A program made the translations under genes and the position numbers. From Albugo candida (taxonomy: Eukaryota > Oomycota > Peronosporomycetes > Albuginales > Albuginaceae), in contig CAJNAR010000009.1 of the NCBI GenBank assembly GCA_905220665.1, forward strand, positions 186,001 through 250,000: a stretch of DNA of 64,000 bases, in the 5' to 3' direction. The notes under the pieces were generated by a model. It worked only from the letters and a program-made list of their open reading frames with translations, searched no databases and was not told where the DNA came from. This document shows, piece by piece, positions 34,990-45,410 of the stretch. The first letter of the stretch is position 1; every line of letters begins with the position of its first letter.

Positions 34990-37880
34990 TTCTAATCTGT
35001 ACTCAATGATCTTCCGAGACGATTCTTGAGTGCAACAATCTCCTGTTCTTCGGCATCTCTCGAGTCATTTCTATCGTTTTGCTTTTTGGTTTGATTTTGA
35101 TTTTTGGCGGAGCAAAAACGGGTATAGCTGGCTGAGAATTACTGCACAATCAACTTTGGCGAATAGTCTCCCAGTCAGCGACTTCATCTTCGATTCTCGC
35201 GCTGTATCGCAGAAAAGCTTGTATCGAATTCTTCTCGTGCGTCACCACGACGTCCGATCCACCGTTTCAATTCACCAGCTTGATGACTAAATTTCATCTT
35301 CCTCAACATAAATCTACAATTGGTGTGTTCATTTCTATCGCAATCACAGATCGCTTTCTTTTCTCCAATTTTCTATGCGTAATTTGTTGTAAATCTGTCG
35401 TGTTTTCATCGAGTGTGATGAGCCGGATTAGTCGAGCTATTCAACATTCTTATTGTATGCAATGTTTTGTTTGAAAACGAGGCACTACTGCACGGAGGCT
35501 CTCAGTTTCTACATTGAGCCATTTTCGACCTGTGCACATTCATGTCTTCTATTCGGGGGACGTTGTGCATCAATGCCTTTGATTACCTTTTTGTATCGCT
35601 TCATACTATATCTTATTCTCATCGCTTATCGCTACACGGAGCAAGTTTCTTCATAAAGAATCGAAAGAAATTTCACCTGACTTGTCAATGTACCGCTTTC
35701 GTTCAGTAGCGTTTCTTGCACATACCACATTCGAGTAAGATTTTGGTTATGTGCACTGTCGATCTCTCAATAGGACAGCATATGCATCAAATGTCCTTAT
35801 TTCCATGATTTCAAATCTTTATCGCCTGGTCAGAACCTCCAGTCTGATTCGCCGTACTTTGTCTACCATTGTGTAATACTTGTTTTTGGCCAAGACACAT
35901 CGTAAGATAATATTCCCTTTTTGTCAGCTATAACTCTCTGAACCCAACGAAACCTTGATATTTTCTTTCAGCGCAGTCTTTCCAGCCTTTAAAAGAAGAC
36001 TCTGCTTTTTCAGAAATTAATTTGTATTTGGCCACATTCGTTAACATTACTTTTTTTCTGATCCGACTATATTTCGATCAGTAATGCGCTATATTTGCAA
36101 ACACATCTTTGGCTTGAGAATTGTATTTTAGGCTCTAATTTCGGTGTCCTAGCTAATTGATTTGTCGCATTTGTATTTATTTCTCTTGTTTTCTTTTTTT
36201 TTTGCCAGCTGCTGTACGTGATTCCGTCTAAAACCTTCTTCTATATATATGTCCCGACCTTGCCAGCTACTTGCATTTGACAGTTGGAAATGTTAACGTA
36301 CGTGATTTATCTCGAGTCAGATGCTTTCATGTTGCTGGCCAGATATCTAATTTTATGCTTGCTTACGGGGTTTTCATCCTACAGATTCCTCCTAGGCAAC
36401 CGCTCAACGGCTTTTGATACCGTGTTCCAAGATCTCTACCTCAATGTCATTTCTTCACAAAGCTTCCGATAATTTTGCTTTATCACAAGGCGCCTTCGAT
36501 TCAAGTCTTCTTCCTCTTCGTAGTAATAGTTCAAGGTATCATATCGATGGTCTTGCATACCGCAACAATCGAGAAGCTTGCTGGAGCTATATTTGCTTCA
36601 TGGTTGCAGATTACGATGGCTACAGAGGTCAAGCGTGTGGTTTCCATTTGACGAGATGCAACTCTTTATCTCGACATACGATAATAGCACCATCGACCAT
36701 ATCTTCGTTTTGAAATACTTCGCTAATAATTCACAAATTTGGGATTCTAAGTACGACACCGGCTGTCCCAGGAACGCCATTATTTATTCATCAGCTCTTC
36801 GTTTGATCGTTCTGGTCAGCGATTTCAACCATCAACCCTGCTGTAATACTCCGCATCATATCACGACGTAAAAGTTTTTATCGCTTTTTACTATTGACCA
36901 CCGCGTGCGACTATGAGCTCCCGTTTTATCAATTCTCGATCCTACGTGGCATTCTTTTTTTCAGGAACCATTGTCTCGGCTTTTGAGCGAGTACATTGGG
37001 ACCGAAATGTAAAGCCTTACTTATTTATCTTCCATCGCGGTCTAAACAAGCGTGTTGGTCTAGCTTTGCTTGACTGCTACTTGGAGACTTCACGTCTCAA
37101 GAAAGCAGCGCAGTTGAACGAGCATAATCACAACCACAGCAATATATTGCGTCATACGCTTACTGACGTTGTATACTTCGGCTATATGGTTGTGATCATG
37201 ACCTCATTGCTTGAAGCGGATACAATCAGTCTGTGTAGTTCCTTTATTGATCATTGTTTGTCCAGCAACTTTTTTTCGAAAAGTAAAACCACTGTCATCT
37301 CAGTGACGAAATTTCACCTTCGGCAATCGTATCGTTTTGTCGGCATTTGCGTCGAATCCCTACATCTTTTAGGACGAACCTCATAAACTAAAGAGTTTGC
37401 TCGTCCGCGCTTTTGAGTCACAGCCTTGTACGATTTCTTCCACTACATAAGTTCGATGTAAAAGAATTCTTTCTGTCCTCACTTCGAAGTCCATCTATTT
37501 TCGGGTTTGGTCAATGCTTTCTATAATAAACGAAGGGACTTGTACCGACATTAATTGTGATATTTCGTAGCTTCTCACAATCGTCACAATCGTCACACTC
37601 GTGCTATCATTTTTGTGCTGCCTTCTTCAGGACCAATTCAACACACTAAGGACTTCAGCGAATGCTTTTCGAGAACGTGGAACATCTCGCTACGAGTTCG
37701 AACTAACATCCTTTTCCGAACACTGCTCAACGTACAGAGCCATATGTTACGTTGTGTCTTCCGCTCCGTTCTCACAGCTACGCACTTCGAAATCAAATTT
37801 GGAGAGTCTTTTGCAATCCAATACTACTCGGGTATCATTGCGATGTTGCTACACACTACAATACGTCACTATACGCTGTA
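34990..37880 (-). pseudogene. Large decayed or intron-rich unrecognised gene
   Basis: On the minus strand, coding-like blocks recur in changing frames. From the 5' side: VLDCKRLSKFDFEVRSC (about 37783-37830), QLMSVQVPSFIIESID (37505-37565), MVDGAIIVCRDKELHLVKW (36630-36700), YYYEEEEDLNRRRLVIKQNY (36468-36530), WVQRVIADKKGILSYDV (35890-35950), ELKRWIGRRGDAREEFDTSF (35195-35275) and NDSRDAEEQEIVALKNRLG (35010-35080). Charged-residue use and codon composition look protein-like, but stops interrupt between blocks. Either it is a dead gene or a gene with many short exons; I could not define splice sites. No family recognised. It follows SURF6 on the same strand. Confidence 0.4.
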
Positions 37881-38342
37881 TAATGGAGAATGATTGACAT
37901 AAGAAACTGAAAATGGGATCGCCAATTCCTACACGCTTACCTAGAAAGCGTTTTGACTCATGTATCGACATAGGGACGTCCCAGCTACCGACGCAGAACA
38001 TAGCCTGTAATACTGGAAGAAAGCGAGCTACGTAAAGGTACATGCTAATCAAGCGAATAGCTAAACTTCCATGCAGTTTCGTCACGTGAAAGAGTGTGAA
38101 CTCAGTGGGCTTGGTACTACCGCAACTACTTGTGCGTAATTTTGCGGCCGCAAACAGATGATGACTATTCGGTCTCGTACATATCTTAGTGCGACATTCC
38201 GAGGTCGACTTTATTCTACAAATCAAGTATTCCTCTCTTTTCCATTTAAAAATGTTTTGCCATGCTTACCTTCGAAGCCGGCACGCTACACAGTAGTATC
38301 ACAAGTTGTCAATGGAATCGATCAAACGACACAACATACGTT

Positions 38343-39454
38343 TTATACCTGATGATCAATGGCACGTTTCTTTACTGCATTTTGCTTTGTACGTTGCTGT
38401 TGTTTCAGCGCTGTAGTGCGATCGTTCCAAGTTTTGGCACTTTTCTTTTTTTGCTTTTCTTTCTTCTTCAATTTTCGCCTTAACAGCACGGGGTCATCGC
38501 GCAATACTGTTCCTTTTGCTTGTTCGATTGCATGCTTCCACTGCCTAGAATCAACCAGGGCCTTGCCTTCCTCGGTTTTCTTCAAATCTTCCATGCGTTT
38601 TTGCTTCTTTTCGGCTTTCTTCAACAAGTTTTTGATTCCATGGATAGCTTGGCCGTTCCGCGTTGCTTTCTTTTTAGTTTCTTGTTGTTCTTCATCAAGT
38701 AATAGATTCCCGTACGAAAGATTGGTATCATTTTGACTCTTCGTACTCGTTTCAGTACTTGCTTCTTTTGGTTTGACACCCTCACTGCTGGTACACTTAT
38801 TCTTTATCGTAGAAGGGACTGGTTTGGATAAAGATTTCGTCTTAAGTCTCTTGTTCTGATCTGTCTGTTTACCTTCAAATTTAGCGGTACGCTTTTGACG
38901 TAGAGATTGTACTTTTGCAGCTAGTCGCTCCTTCAACGACTGTAAGGTATCATCACCAGATTGTGCCGCTCTCAAGGACTTCTTCTTTTCAGGAGTTTCC
39001 ACACCATCTAATTTACCGAGATTATCATAATCTGATGAATCACTCCCTTCCACCTGGTTTTCTTCAATCTTTTTCTCTTTTGCCGGATTGAATTTTGCTC
39101 GTTTGCTTGCGTTCTTTGTTGATACCGTTGACATCATAGCCTTCTGATTCTATATTCAAAGAAAACGTTTCATTTATCCTTACGATTGGTTGAGTTCAGA
39201 AGTACCTTGTGATATTTTTTTGATTTACTTGGCGCTGATTGCAACCAGCTCTTCTCATTATCCGTGGGAACGTAATAATTGGATGGAATCAACTCCTTTA
39301 AGTCTATAAAGAAAGCATCATTCATTGCAATTGCTATTGACAATTCCGAATGATTCATCGCTGCATCATTATTAGTTTCTAGTTCACCATAATTCGGCAA
39401 GGCGTGAAAACGCATACGTCCGAGTAGCATATTTGGATTGGTTGGTGGTCGCAC
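38343..39454 (-). CDS. SURF6: SURF6/Rrp14 ribosome-biogenesis protein, two exons, 351 aa
   Basis: Exon 1 39454-39206 and exon 2 39149-38343 flank a 56-nt intron (GTACTT...ATATAG). Splicing yields SKKYHK-NQKAMMSTVS, continuing the Rrp14 N-terminal domain (DAFFIDLKELIPSNYYVPTD, about residues 47-66). The C-terminal SURF6 domain (about 220-345) is very Lys-rich: GIKNLLKKAEKKQKRMEDLK, SRQWKHAIEQAKGTVLRDDP, LLRRKLKKKEKQKKKSAKTW. A YGNLLLDEEQQE motif precedes it. Family knowledge: SURF6 (yeast Rrp14) is a nucleolar protein that binds rRNA and is needed for maturation of both ribosomal subunits. The ATG at 39454 is the longest choice; ATGs at codons 9, 14 and 33 are possible. The exon 2 ATG cannot be the start because the conserved N-terminal domain lies in exon 1. 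Confidence 0.9.
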
Positions 39455-40689
39455 TTAAGTTGTACCAATCAAAAGCGTACGTCAGCGCAGTACCACTAGC
39501 CAGGCTACAGTGAAGAGCAAAACACCATGCTGTCTTCTAATGCAAGTGCGTCGTGAGTAATGATTACGGTAGTCGTTGTGATAATGATTACGGCATACAA
39601 TATATTTTGTAGCTCAAGGAATATGCGTATCCATTCTGCTAAATCTATACCATCCTGCAAATGCAACAGCCGATTGTACAGATCCGATTACGTCTCATGT
39701 ATTGATATTTGTAGAGGTATCATTTCTGCGTTCCATTCATCGTTTTAATCCCACGTAGATCACAAAGTTTATTCATCTATCGGGATGCTGTTTCCGTGAT
39801 TTCTATCGATAATAGAATCAAATCACCATGTCTTACTTGTGAATATGCTGCGTATCAGTAGTGAAATTACAATGCCATCTTACAAAAGTATGTCATGTTG
39901 AGACTTTGGTAAGAGCGCTTTGATCAGACATTTCTACAAAGTAGACTATCGATGATAGATAATGAGCAAGCTCATAAGTAAGAGCCGTGATATCCAAAGC
40001 CACAACAGTTGAGATGAAGTGGCAACGATACCAATGTCCCCGATACGTTTGATTAGATTTTATTGGTAGAAAGGTATTCATCTGTGCACAGGGCAAGATG
40101 GCTTATTAGAAAACGTGTAAACTTTATGAATGCAGGACGAAACACAAACGTCCGCACCAAGTATGAATCGGTTCATTAATGTCTGAAGAGGCGGTATAAA
40201 TTTATTATGGCGTGCTTGCTGTGGCATACTTCTATGCTGAGCGCAAACGTCATCTGAGTGAAAGTAGAGGCAAGCAAAACGAATGAAAAGACCTCTGTGC
40301 TCCGAGATCAAAGAACTTTGGATATCCAGACTCATACTTTACTATCGGAAATGAAGAAGAGATTGGACGTGTTTATTGATTGCAGATGCGATAAGACGGC
40401 TCCTTCCACGTCAATTTTGTATCTGTATGGAAGCTAAGCGTTTGTCTTCTTGTAATCGGAATCCCTTTCAGAATTTTATAAGAGATCTTTTCAAACTCTT
40501 CGATATGCCAACACATTGCTGAATGTGGTGACCTCTATGCCAACACATTGCTGAATGTGGTGACCTCTATGCTTCCTGGGAGTGCTTTGAAATCAAATTT
40601 GATCGGTTGCGCATTTTGATACGGGTCGTCAAGTTCTGTACGCGTCAACACGAATAGAAAATCAATACATATGGATACACATCTGAACA
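39455..40689. other. Intergenic, with a 32-bp tandem duplication
   Basis: No gene recognised. The frame at 39893-40096 and others lack motifs. Confidence 0.4.
40505..40568. repeat. Perfect 32-bp tandem duplication
   Basis: The unit starting ATGCCAACACATTGCTGAAT at 40505-40536 is repeated exactly at 40537-40568. Perfect identity suggests a recent slippage event. Confidence 0.95.
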
Positions 40690-40705
40690 TGAGTGTGAGT
40701 ACAGT
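40690..40705. repeat. TSD-a (inverted) next to a LINE 3' end
   Basis: TGAGTGTGAGTACAGT is the reverse complement of the 5' flank of LINE copy A (11465-11480) and directly follows, in LINE orientation, the LINE 3' terminus at 40706. Confidence 0.85.
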
Positions 40706-40780
40706 GCAAGGTGTCTATATTACTAGAATTAGACTTACTTCTCTAGTTGCCTAGGCTATCTTAAATAACATACATATAGT
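40706..40780 (-). mobile_element. LINE 3' terminus, cut off from copy B by nested insertions
   Basis: Read on the minus strand: TATATGTATGTTATTTAAGATAGCCTAGG-type sequence through AATATAGACACCTTGC, matching the last ~75 bp of copy A and of the truncated copy at 19.3 kb. Copy B at 45204 stops exactly where this piece begins (…CTTATATG | TATATGTATG…), so the two belonged to one LINE end. Confidence 0.88.
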
Positions 40781-40790
40781 GCGAGACACC

Positions 40791-43708
40791 TATAACCATC
40801 AACTCCTGCTTTTTCGCGGCCAAATTCGAAATTCTAATTTTATGCAGCCTATACTCTTAACCTGACAAAAACTTCTTTTTCAGCCAATCAGGATTAGTGT
40901 AGAGGGAAAGCCATACTCAAGTATTTCGTCCTGTCTGCTTTTGCTTGTATTTTCTGAGAGCTTCCTGCTTATGATGTACAACTCGGAAATAAAATACACG
41001 CAAACAAGAACGTATTGTAATGCCATGACATATGCGCAATACATTGTACAATTCACCTTACATATATCATCGCACCCCGTCGCTACCACTGCAATGGCAC
41101 CACCCACAAAACGTTCACAGCAGCTGAAACTGGCCAGAGCATCGAAAAAAGTTCGAATTCAGGCTGTCAGAACGATATGCGACCATAGCAATTTTGATAG
41201 AAAACTTGGCCAGCCTCCCGATTTCAAAAAGCCAATTTTTTGGCCTGCTGATATGGAGGTGGAAGTTGACAAAGATTCAGAGCTTGAGGTCGAAGAGGCT
41301 GAGGGTTTCACTGATAGTGAAACAGACTCTGCCGCACTGAAATTACACTTTATTTGGAATCGTCCGGGTCGGTACATTGGGAACTCGAGCCGTTCTCAAC
41401 GACGAAAACGTGCAGAAAACCGCAATGCTGCACTTGGTCTTGCCGACTCGAGAAATACTTTCAGTTTATCAATCAGGATGCACAAGCTGGTTCAGACAAT
41501 GAGAATGAAAGCAGACAAACTGATGACGAAGATGAGGATGACAACAAAATTGATGACAAGACCGAGGGACACCTGGCCGCTGGAATGTTAAAACTTGACC
41601 AGAAGGCCAAACAGACAACCAACAAAGCTCAACGTGCACGACTGACTGGATGCTATCACATTTTACTTTCGTCTCCTTTCAAAGTGATATCCTGTAAGTT
41701 GAGGTTGTTAATTTTTTGTACTGACATTTCATTAGTTTAATGATGCTTCATTTGTTTAGAAGCTTCAAGCCTCGGGAGTCGTTTCCCAGGTAGTCGGTAA
41801 AGGATCATGATTTGTCGATTGCTTCGCACTTGGGGAGCCATGTACCTCGCCACTGGTGATCTTCCGAACAGCAAGCAAGGCAACATGTCAAGTCACGCAG
41901 CCTTTTGATGGATGAAGATGTTCTTGCTAGGGTTCGATTGTATCTCCGTCAGAACAAGTTGAAAATCGACCCCGCTGAATTCATCGAGCATGTCAATCAT
42001 CAAATTCTTCCCAATGCAGGGAGAACCAAAGTGATTTCTGGTAAAACCGCAATCCGATGGATGCAGAGACTGGGACTACAGTATTCCGAAGCTCGCAAAG
42101 GAATGTTCGTGGATGGGCATGAACGCCCCGACGTTCTTGAATACCGTACTATCTTCTTGAAGCGCATGGCGGATCTTGAAGTGCAAATGCGAATTTCCTC
42201 AGGGAAGGAGATGGAGATTGAAACTTGGCCAGTGGGAGAGCCGATCATTCTTGTAGCACACGGTGGAAGCACCTTCGCGGCAAACGATGGTCAGAAGAAT
42301 CTATGGCTGCAGGATGGTCAACAAACACTTCGAAAAAAAGGGGCTGGAAGATCAATTCATGTTAGCGAATTCTTGTCTGATGCTGGGGTTCAACTATCAC
42401 TGAGTGATCTGAAGCATCTTGAGCATCCCAGCGTCCCAAAGGAAGCGTGTGTTATTATGCATACTGGCAAGAATTATGATGGGTGGTGGACTTGTGAAGA
42501 TCTTTTCAAACAGGTGATAGATCGTGGAATTTTAATCTTTGAGGCACAGTACCCCACATACAAAGCCCTCTTTGCATTTGACAATGCTGCAAGTCATGCT
42601 GCATTTGCTTCTGATACCCTTGTCGGGAAAAGAATAAATTTGGGATCAGGTGCAAAACAGCCGAAGATGCGCAATGGGAGAGTGAAAGATGGCACAGTTC
42701 ATCCAATGTGTTTCCCTGAAATTTATCCTGATGTTACTCTTCGAGGTGAAAGAGCGATTGAGTTGAAATGCTATCCATTGAGTCATGTTTTAACCCTTCT
42801 ATCAGGGTTGCCAAAGGGATTGATAGTGGTTTTAATTGAGAAAGGATTGTGAAAAGATGGAATGCGCCTCCGTTGCAATGACAAGTAACTTGGCTCAACA
42901 ATATGCTGTGCAAGAAATACGATTGACCACGAACATGACTTCATGGAGCAGATATGCATGTTGGGAGAACTAATCGTTGCTGCTGGACACATGATAATAT
43001 TTTATCCAAAGTTTCACTGTGAGTTAAACTTCATTGAGCACTTTTAGGGTGCTGCTAAGGTTTATGCTCACAAAAACTGCGACTACAGCTGGAAAGGCAT
43101 GGTTAGCACAGTTCCTAAGGCTCTGGAATCCGTCCCTTTCAAAACCATTCGACGCCATGCACAGAAATGTTTTCGATTCATGGATGTATATCGGAAGGGG
43201 TTGACGGGGAAGGCTGCTGAATACGCCGTGAAGAAAAACCGATGCCACCGTCGAGCTCCCAAATCTATCATGATGGACATCAACGTGACTGGGGCATTTA
43301 ATGAATGAATTTTACATATGATCTCTAAAGAATACTGTATCTGTAATAAAATAGCAACGGGGATCGACTGTTTATACAGGTGCTAAGTGATTATGTACGT
43401 TGTTGATTAGCTTGACGTTGAGCGATTTGATTGGCTATAATGTGAGATTTGGTGTCCTCTGATTGGCTATCCTATTTTGGGGGCTCATTTTGGGCCGGCC
43501 AAAATCATGCTGCTCGAGGCAAACCCCTGTAAATCTCTCGGATCTAGAAATTCCATATCTTCGCCAAAAATAAACCAAACATAAATCTGCTCTGTAATCT
43601 TATAGCTTTCTATCTCTACTTCCCTGTGACAGAGCTAGATTTTGATCAAGCTAAATACTACTGGCTGTCATACAATTCGAACGACCCCTAAAATAGTTGA
43701 TGGTTATA
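40791..43708 (+). mobile_element. IS630/Tc1-mariner-like DNA transposon, inactivated
   Basis: The 14-bp terminal inverted repeats TATAACCATCAACT (40791-40804) and AGTTGATGGTTATA (43695-43708) bound a 2.9-kb element. Their outermost TA can be read as the duplicated TA target of this superfamily. Inside is one plus-strand transposase gene (41094-43308) carrying stops and a frameshift. The element sits inside the left end of the MULE, which itself split a LINE end. Confidence 0.82.
41094..43308 (+). pseudogene. DDE transposase of the IS630/Tc1-mariner-like group found in fungi and oomycetes, broken
   Basis: The ATG at 41094 (MAPPTKRSQQ) starts an N-terminal part with an acidic region; a frameshift lies near 41430-41460, and a GTAAGT...TTTAG intron (about 41694-41759) is plausible. 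The main frame then reads KHVKSRSLLMDEDV, YVDGHER-like FVDGHERPDV, GAGRSIHVSEFLSD, GKNYDGWWTCEDL, the second Asp in AFDNAASHAAFA and the Glu in FHCELNFIEHF. Three in-frame stops occur (about 42850, 42885 and 43047) while the frame is otherwise kept to the end (RKGLTGKAAEYAVKKNRCHR). The usual first catalytic Asp of the HDES motif reads HGGS here. Motif names come from remembered fungal relatives, so a search should confirm the family. Confidence 0.78.
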
Positions 43709-44039
43709 GATGTCCTGTACTATACATACAAAGTGGGAATATAAAACATATATACAAAGGCAGTATACTATACGTACGGATATACACATGCGTAGGATTA
43801 TAACGAGGAAACCCAGTCTTGGATTAAGAACTTCTGATCAATAATGCACTATGTAGTAAGGATAATGAAGTATACAATTGCGCGTCCCTTATTGCACAAG
43901 TCCTGCGATTATGGCCAAACTGGTAGCACATTCCACATCTCGTTCGCTTGCACGTCACGTAACGTTCAATCCCAATCAATCAGACGATGATAGGAAGGCT
44001 CCGAATTTCCTTCAACACGCTACTTACCGAATCCACGTT

Positions 44040-44690
44040 TTATGATGTCAAAGTGTTGTATTTTGGACATGATGAGTAGCCTGTTGACCAATTTTCACGC
44101 TCAACCTCCTGAAGCTACAACAGCACATTGCTTTCCGGACTTGTGATATTCGCTTTCGCCTTCTCGTAATCTTTCGTTGTTCGTGAACGGGCGAATATCC
44201 ACGCCAAATTCTTCAACAACTTTTACTTGTATTTCTTTTTGAAATTTTCCATCGAATGCCGGAAGCAGAAAAATTGTGGGGCGTCGGGTGCCCATGTACG
44301 CATAGCTTTCATAGATCCCTTGTCCCTATCCGATATCACGAATGCTGGAGATGGCTTGAGGTGAGAGAGTAGAACTTCAAAAACCAGCTCCAGTTATCTT
44401 CATTCGCTACCGACACAAGCCCAACTCCGATAATTTGGATCTCGTTGTTTCCATTTCGAAAGAACGTAACAAGGAGGATCCCACCGATTGATGTCTTTAC
44501 AAATGTGCCGTCCACATATATCCCACGCTCACTGTATGACTTATATGCCTATAGTCCTTCCCAGAGAATGATACTCAACCGTATGAATTCAACATTTACG
44601 ATATCAAGCTTCGCTTCGTGGCCTCAAATGTTTAGTCCAGCCATGTAGGATAGAATGAGGCTATATTGCTTAATTTCAGGTCCTTATACC
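44040..44690 (-). pseudogene. MULE transposase fragment, frameshifted
   Basis: The minus strand reads EFIRLSIILWEGL, then SERGIYVDGTFVKTSIGGIL with the first catalytic Asp (VDGTF), NGNNEIQIIGVGLVSVANED and WSWFLKFY. After a frameshift come PAFVISDRDKGSMKAMRTW (second Asp), APDAPQFFCFRHSMENFKKK, and a tail with YEKAKANI and EVERENW. This is the conserved MULE transposase core order (IDGTF ... WxWFL ... SDRxKG ... CxxH). Stops at the start and the frameshift make it inactive. The flanking TIRs show it is the transposase of the element at 40781-45203. Confidence 0.82.
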
Positions 44691-45410
44691 TCAAGCTTCA
44701 AAATTTGGAGTTCGTGAGCACAGTGCGTATATGTGGTGGAATTCGCTTGGTTTATATCATGACCAGTCATTTTCCTGCCGGAGATTATGGCCATATCTCC
44801 GACTGCAAGACTTGAAGCAGTTGTTGTATATCTACGAGACGCCTTTAGCGATTAAGATTATTGACAGGCGTGCAAAGAAAACTTTGTTGAAAGGCTGATT
44901 GTCTGCGAAAAGGAAAACTGCACAACAAAGAGAAGTCATGTTGTGTGCACACCTCTCTATAACGCTTGTCACTTGATACCCCACAAAACAGACGGTTACA
45001 TTCTCGGTTGTACTTAATTACTGCTTAAAGTATGTCCCTTATATTGGCATGACTCCTGTTATCGAAAGAAGCTGGTGCTAAATTGTATCGTCGCTTTCCA
45101 TTGCTGATATTGAAATGTGCAATGTGTATATCCGTACGTATAGTATACGGGCTTGGTATATTTTTTTATTTATTTATAAAATTGGTATATTTTTTATAAT
45201 CCCATATAAGAAACGTTTTGTCGAAATACCTGTGAGAAATGATAATATGTCTTCTTGGTGAAAATCCCGTATTGCAATAGCCACCTTAATACGAGACTGT
45301 GTCCAGCTTGTAAATGCTGTAAATGCTGTAAAGTTGTACAATTATAAAAATGCTCCAAAAGTACCGTGGTTTGCAATTGGTGTGAGCTGAACAGTGCCAT
45401 CCAACTAGGA

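Larger units (their letters stand above)
40781..45203. mobile_element. MULE-type transposon (TIRs 43763-43789 and 45122-45148 and beyond) nested in the LINE 3' end
   Basis: A perfect 27-bp inverted repeat (beginning GTATACTATACGTACGGATA, 43763-43789; inverse at 45122-45148) is flanked on both sides by further inverted similarity: GGGAATATAAAACATATATA on the left (43737-43756) against GGGATTATAAAAAATATACC reading inward from 45203. The right end holds an extra ~28-bp internal duplication, so the TIR is at least 45 bp. Beyond 45203 LINE copy B resumes, and left of about 40781 the LINE 3' tip appears. The ~40 bp between 40781 and 43736 (excluding the IS630-like element) may be the outer part of the left end. 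A short TATATG at both junctions may be the duplication. Confidence 0.75.

Noticed and set aside
43480..43510. GGGCCGGCC palindrome as a regulatory site
   Set aside because: It sits inside the IS630-like element near its end with no other support.
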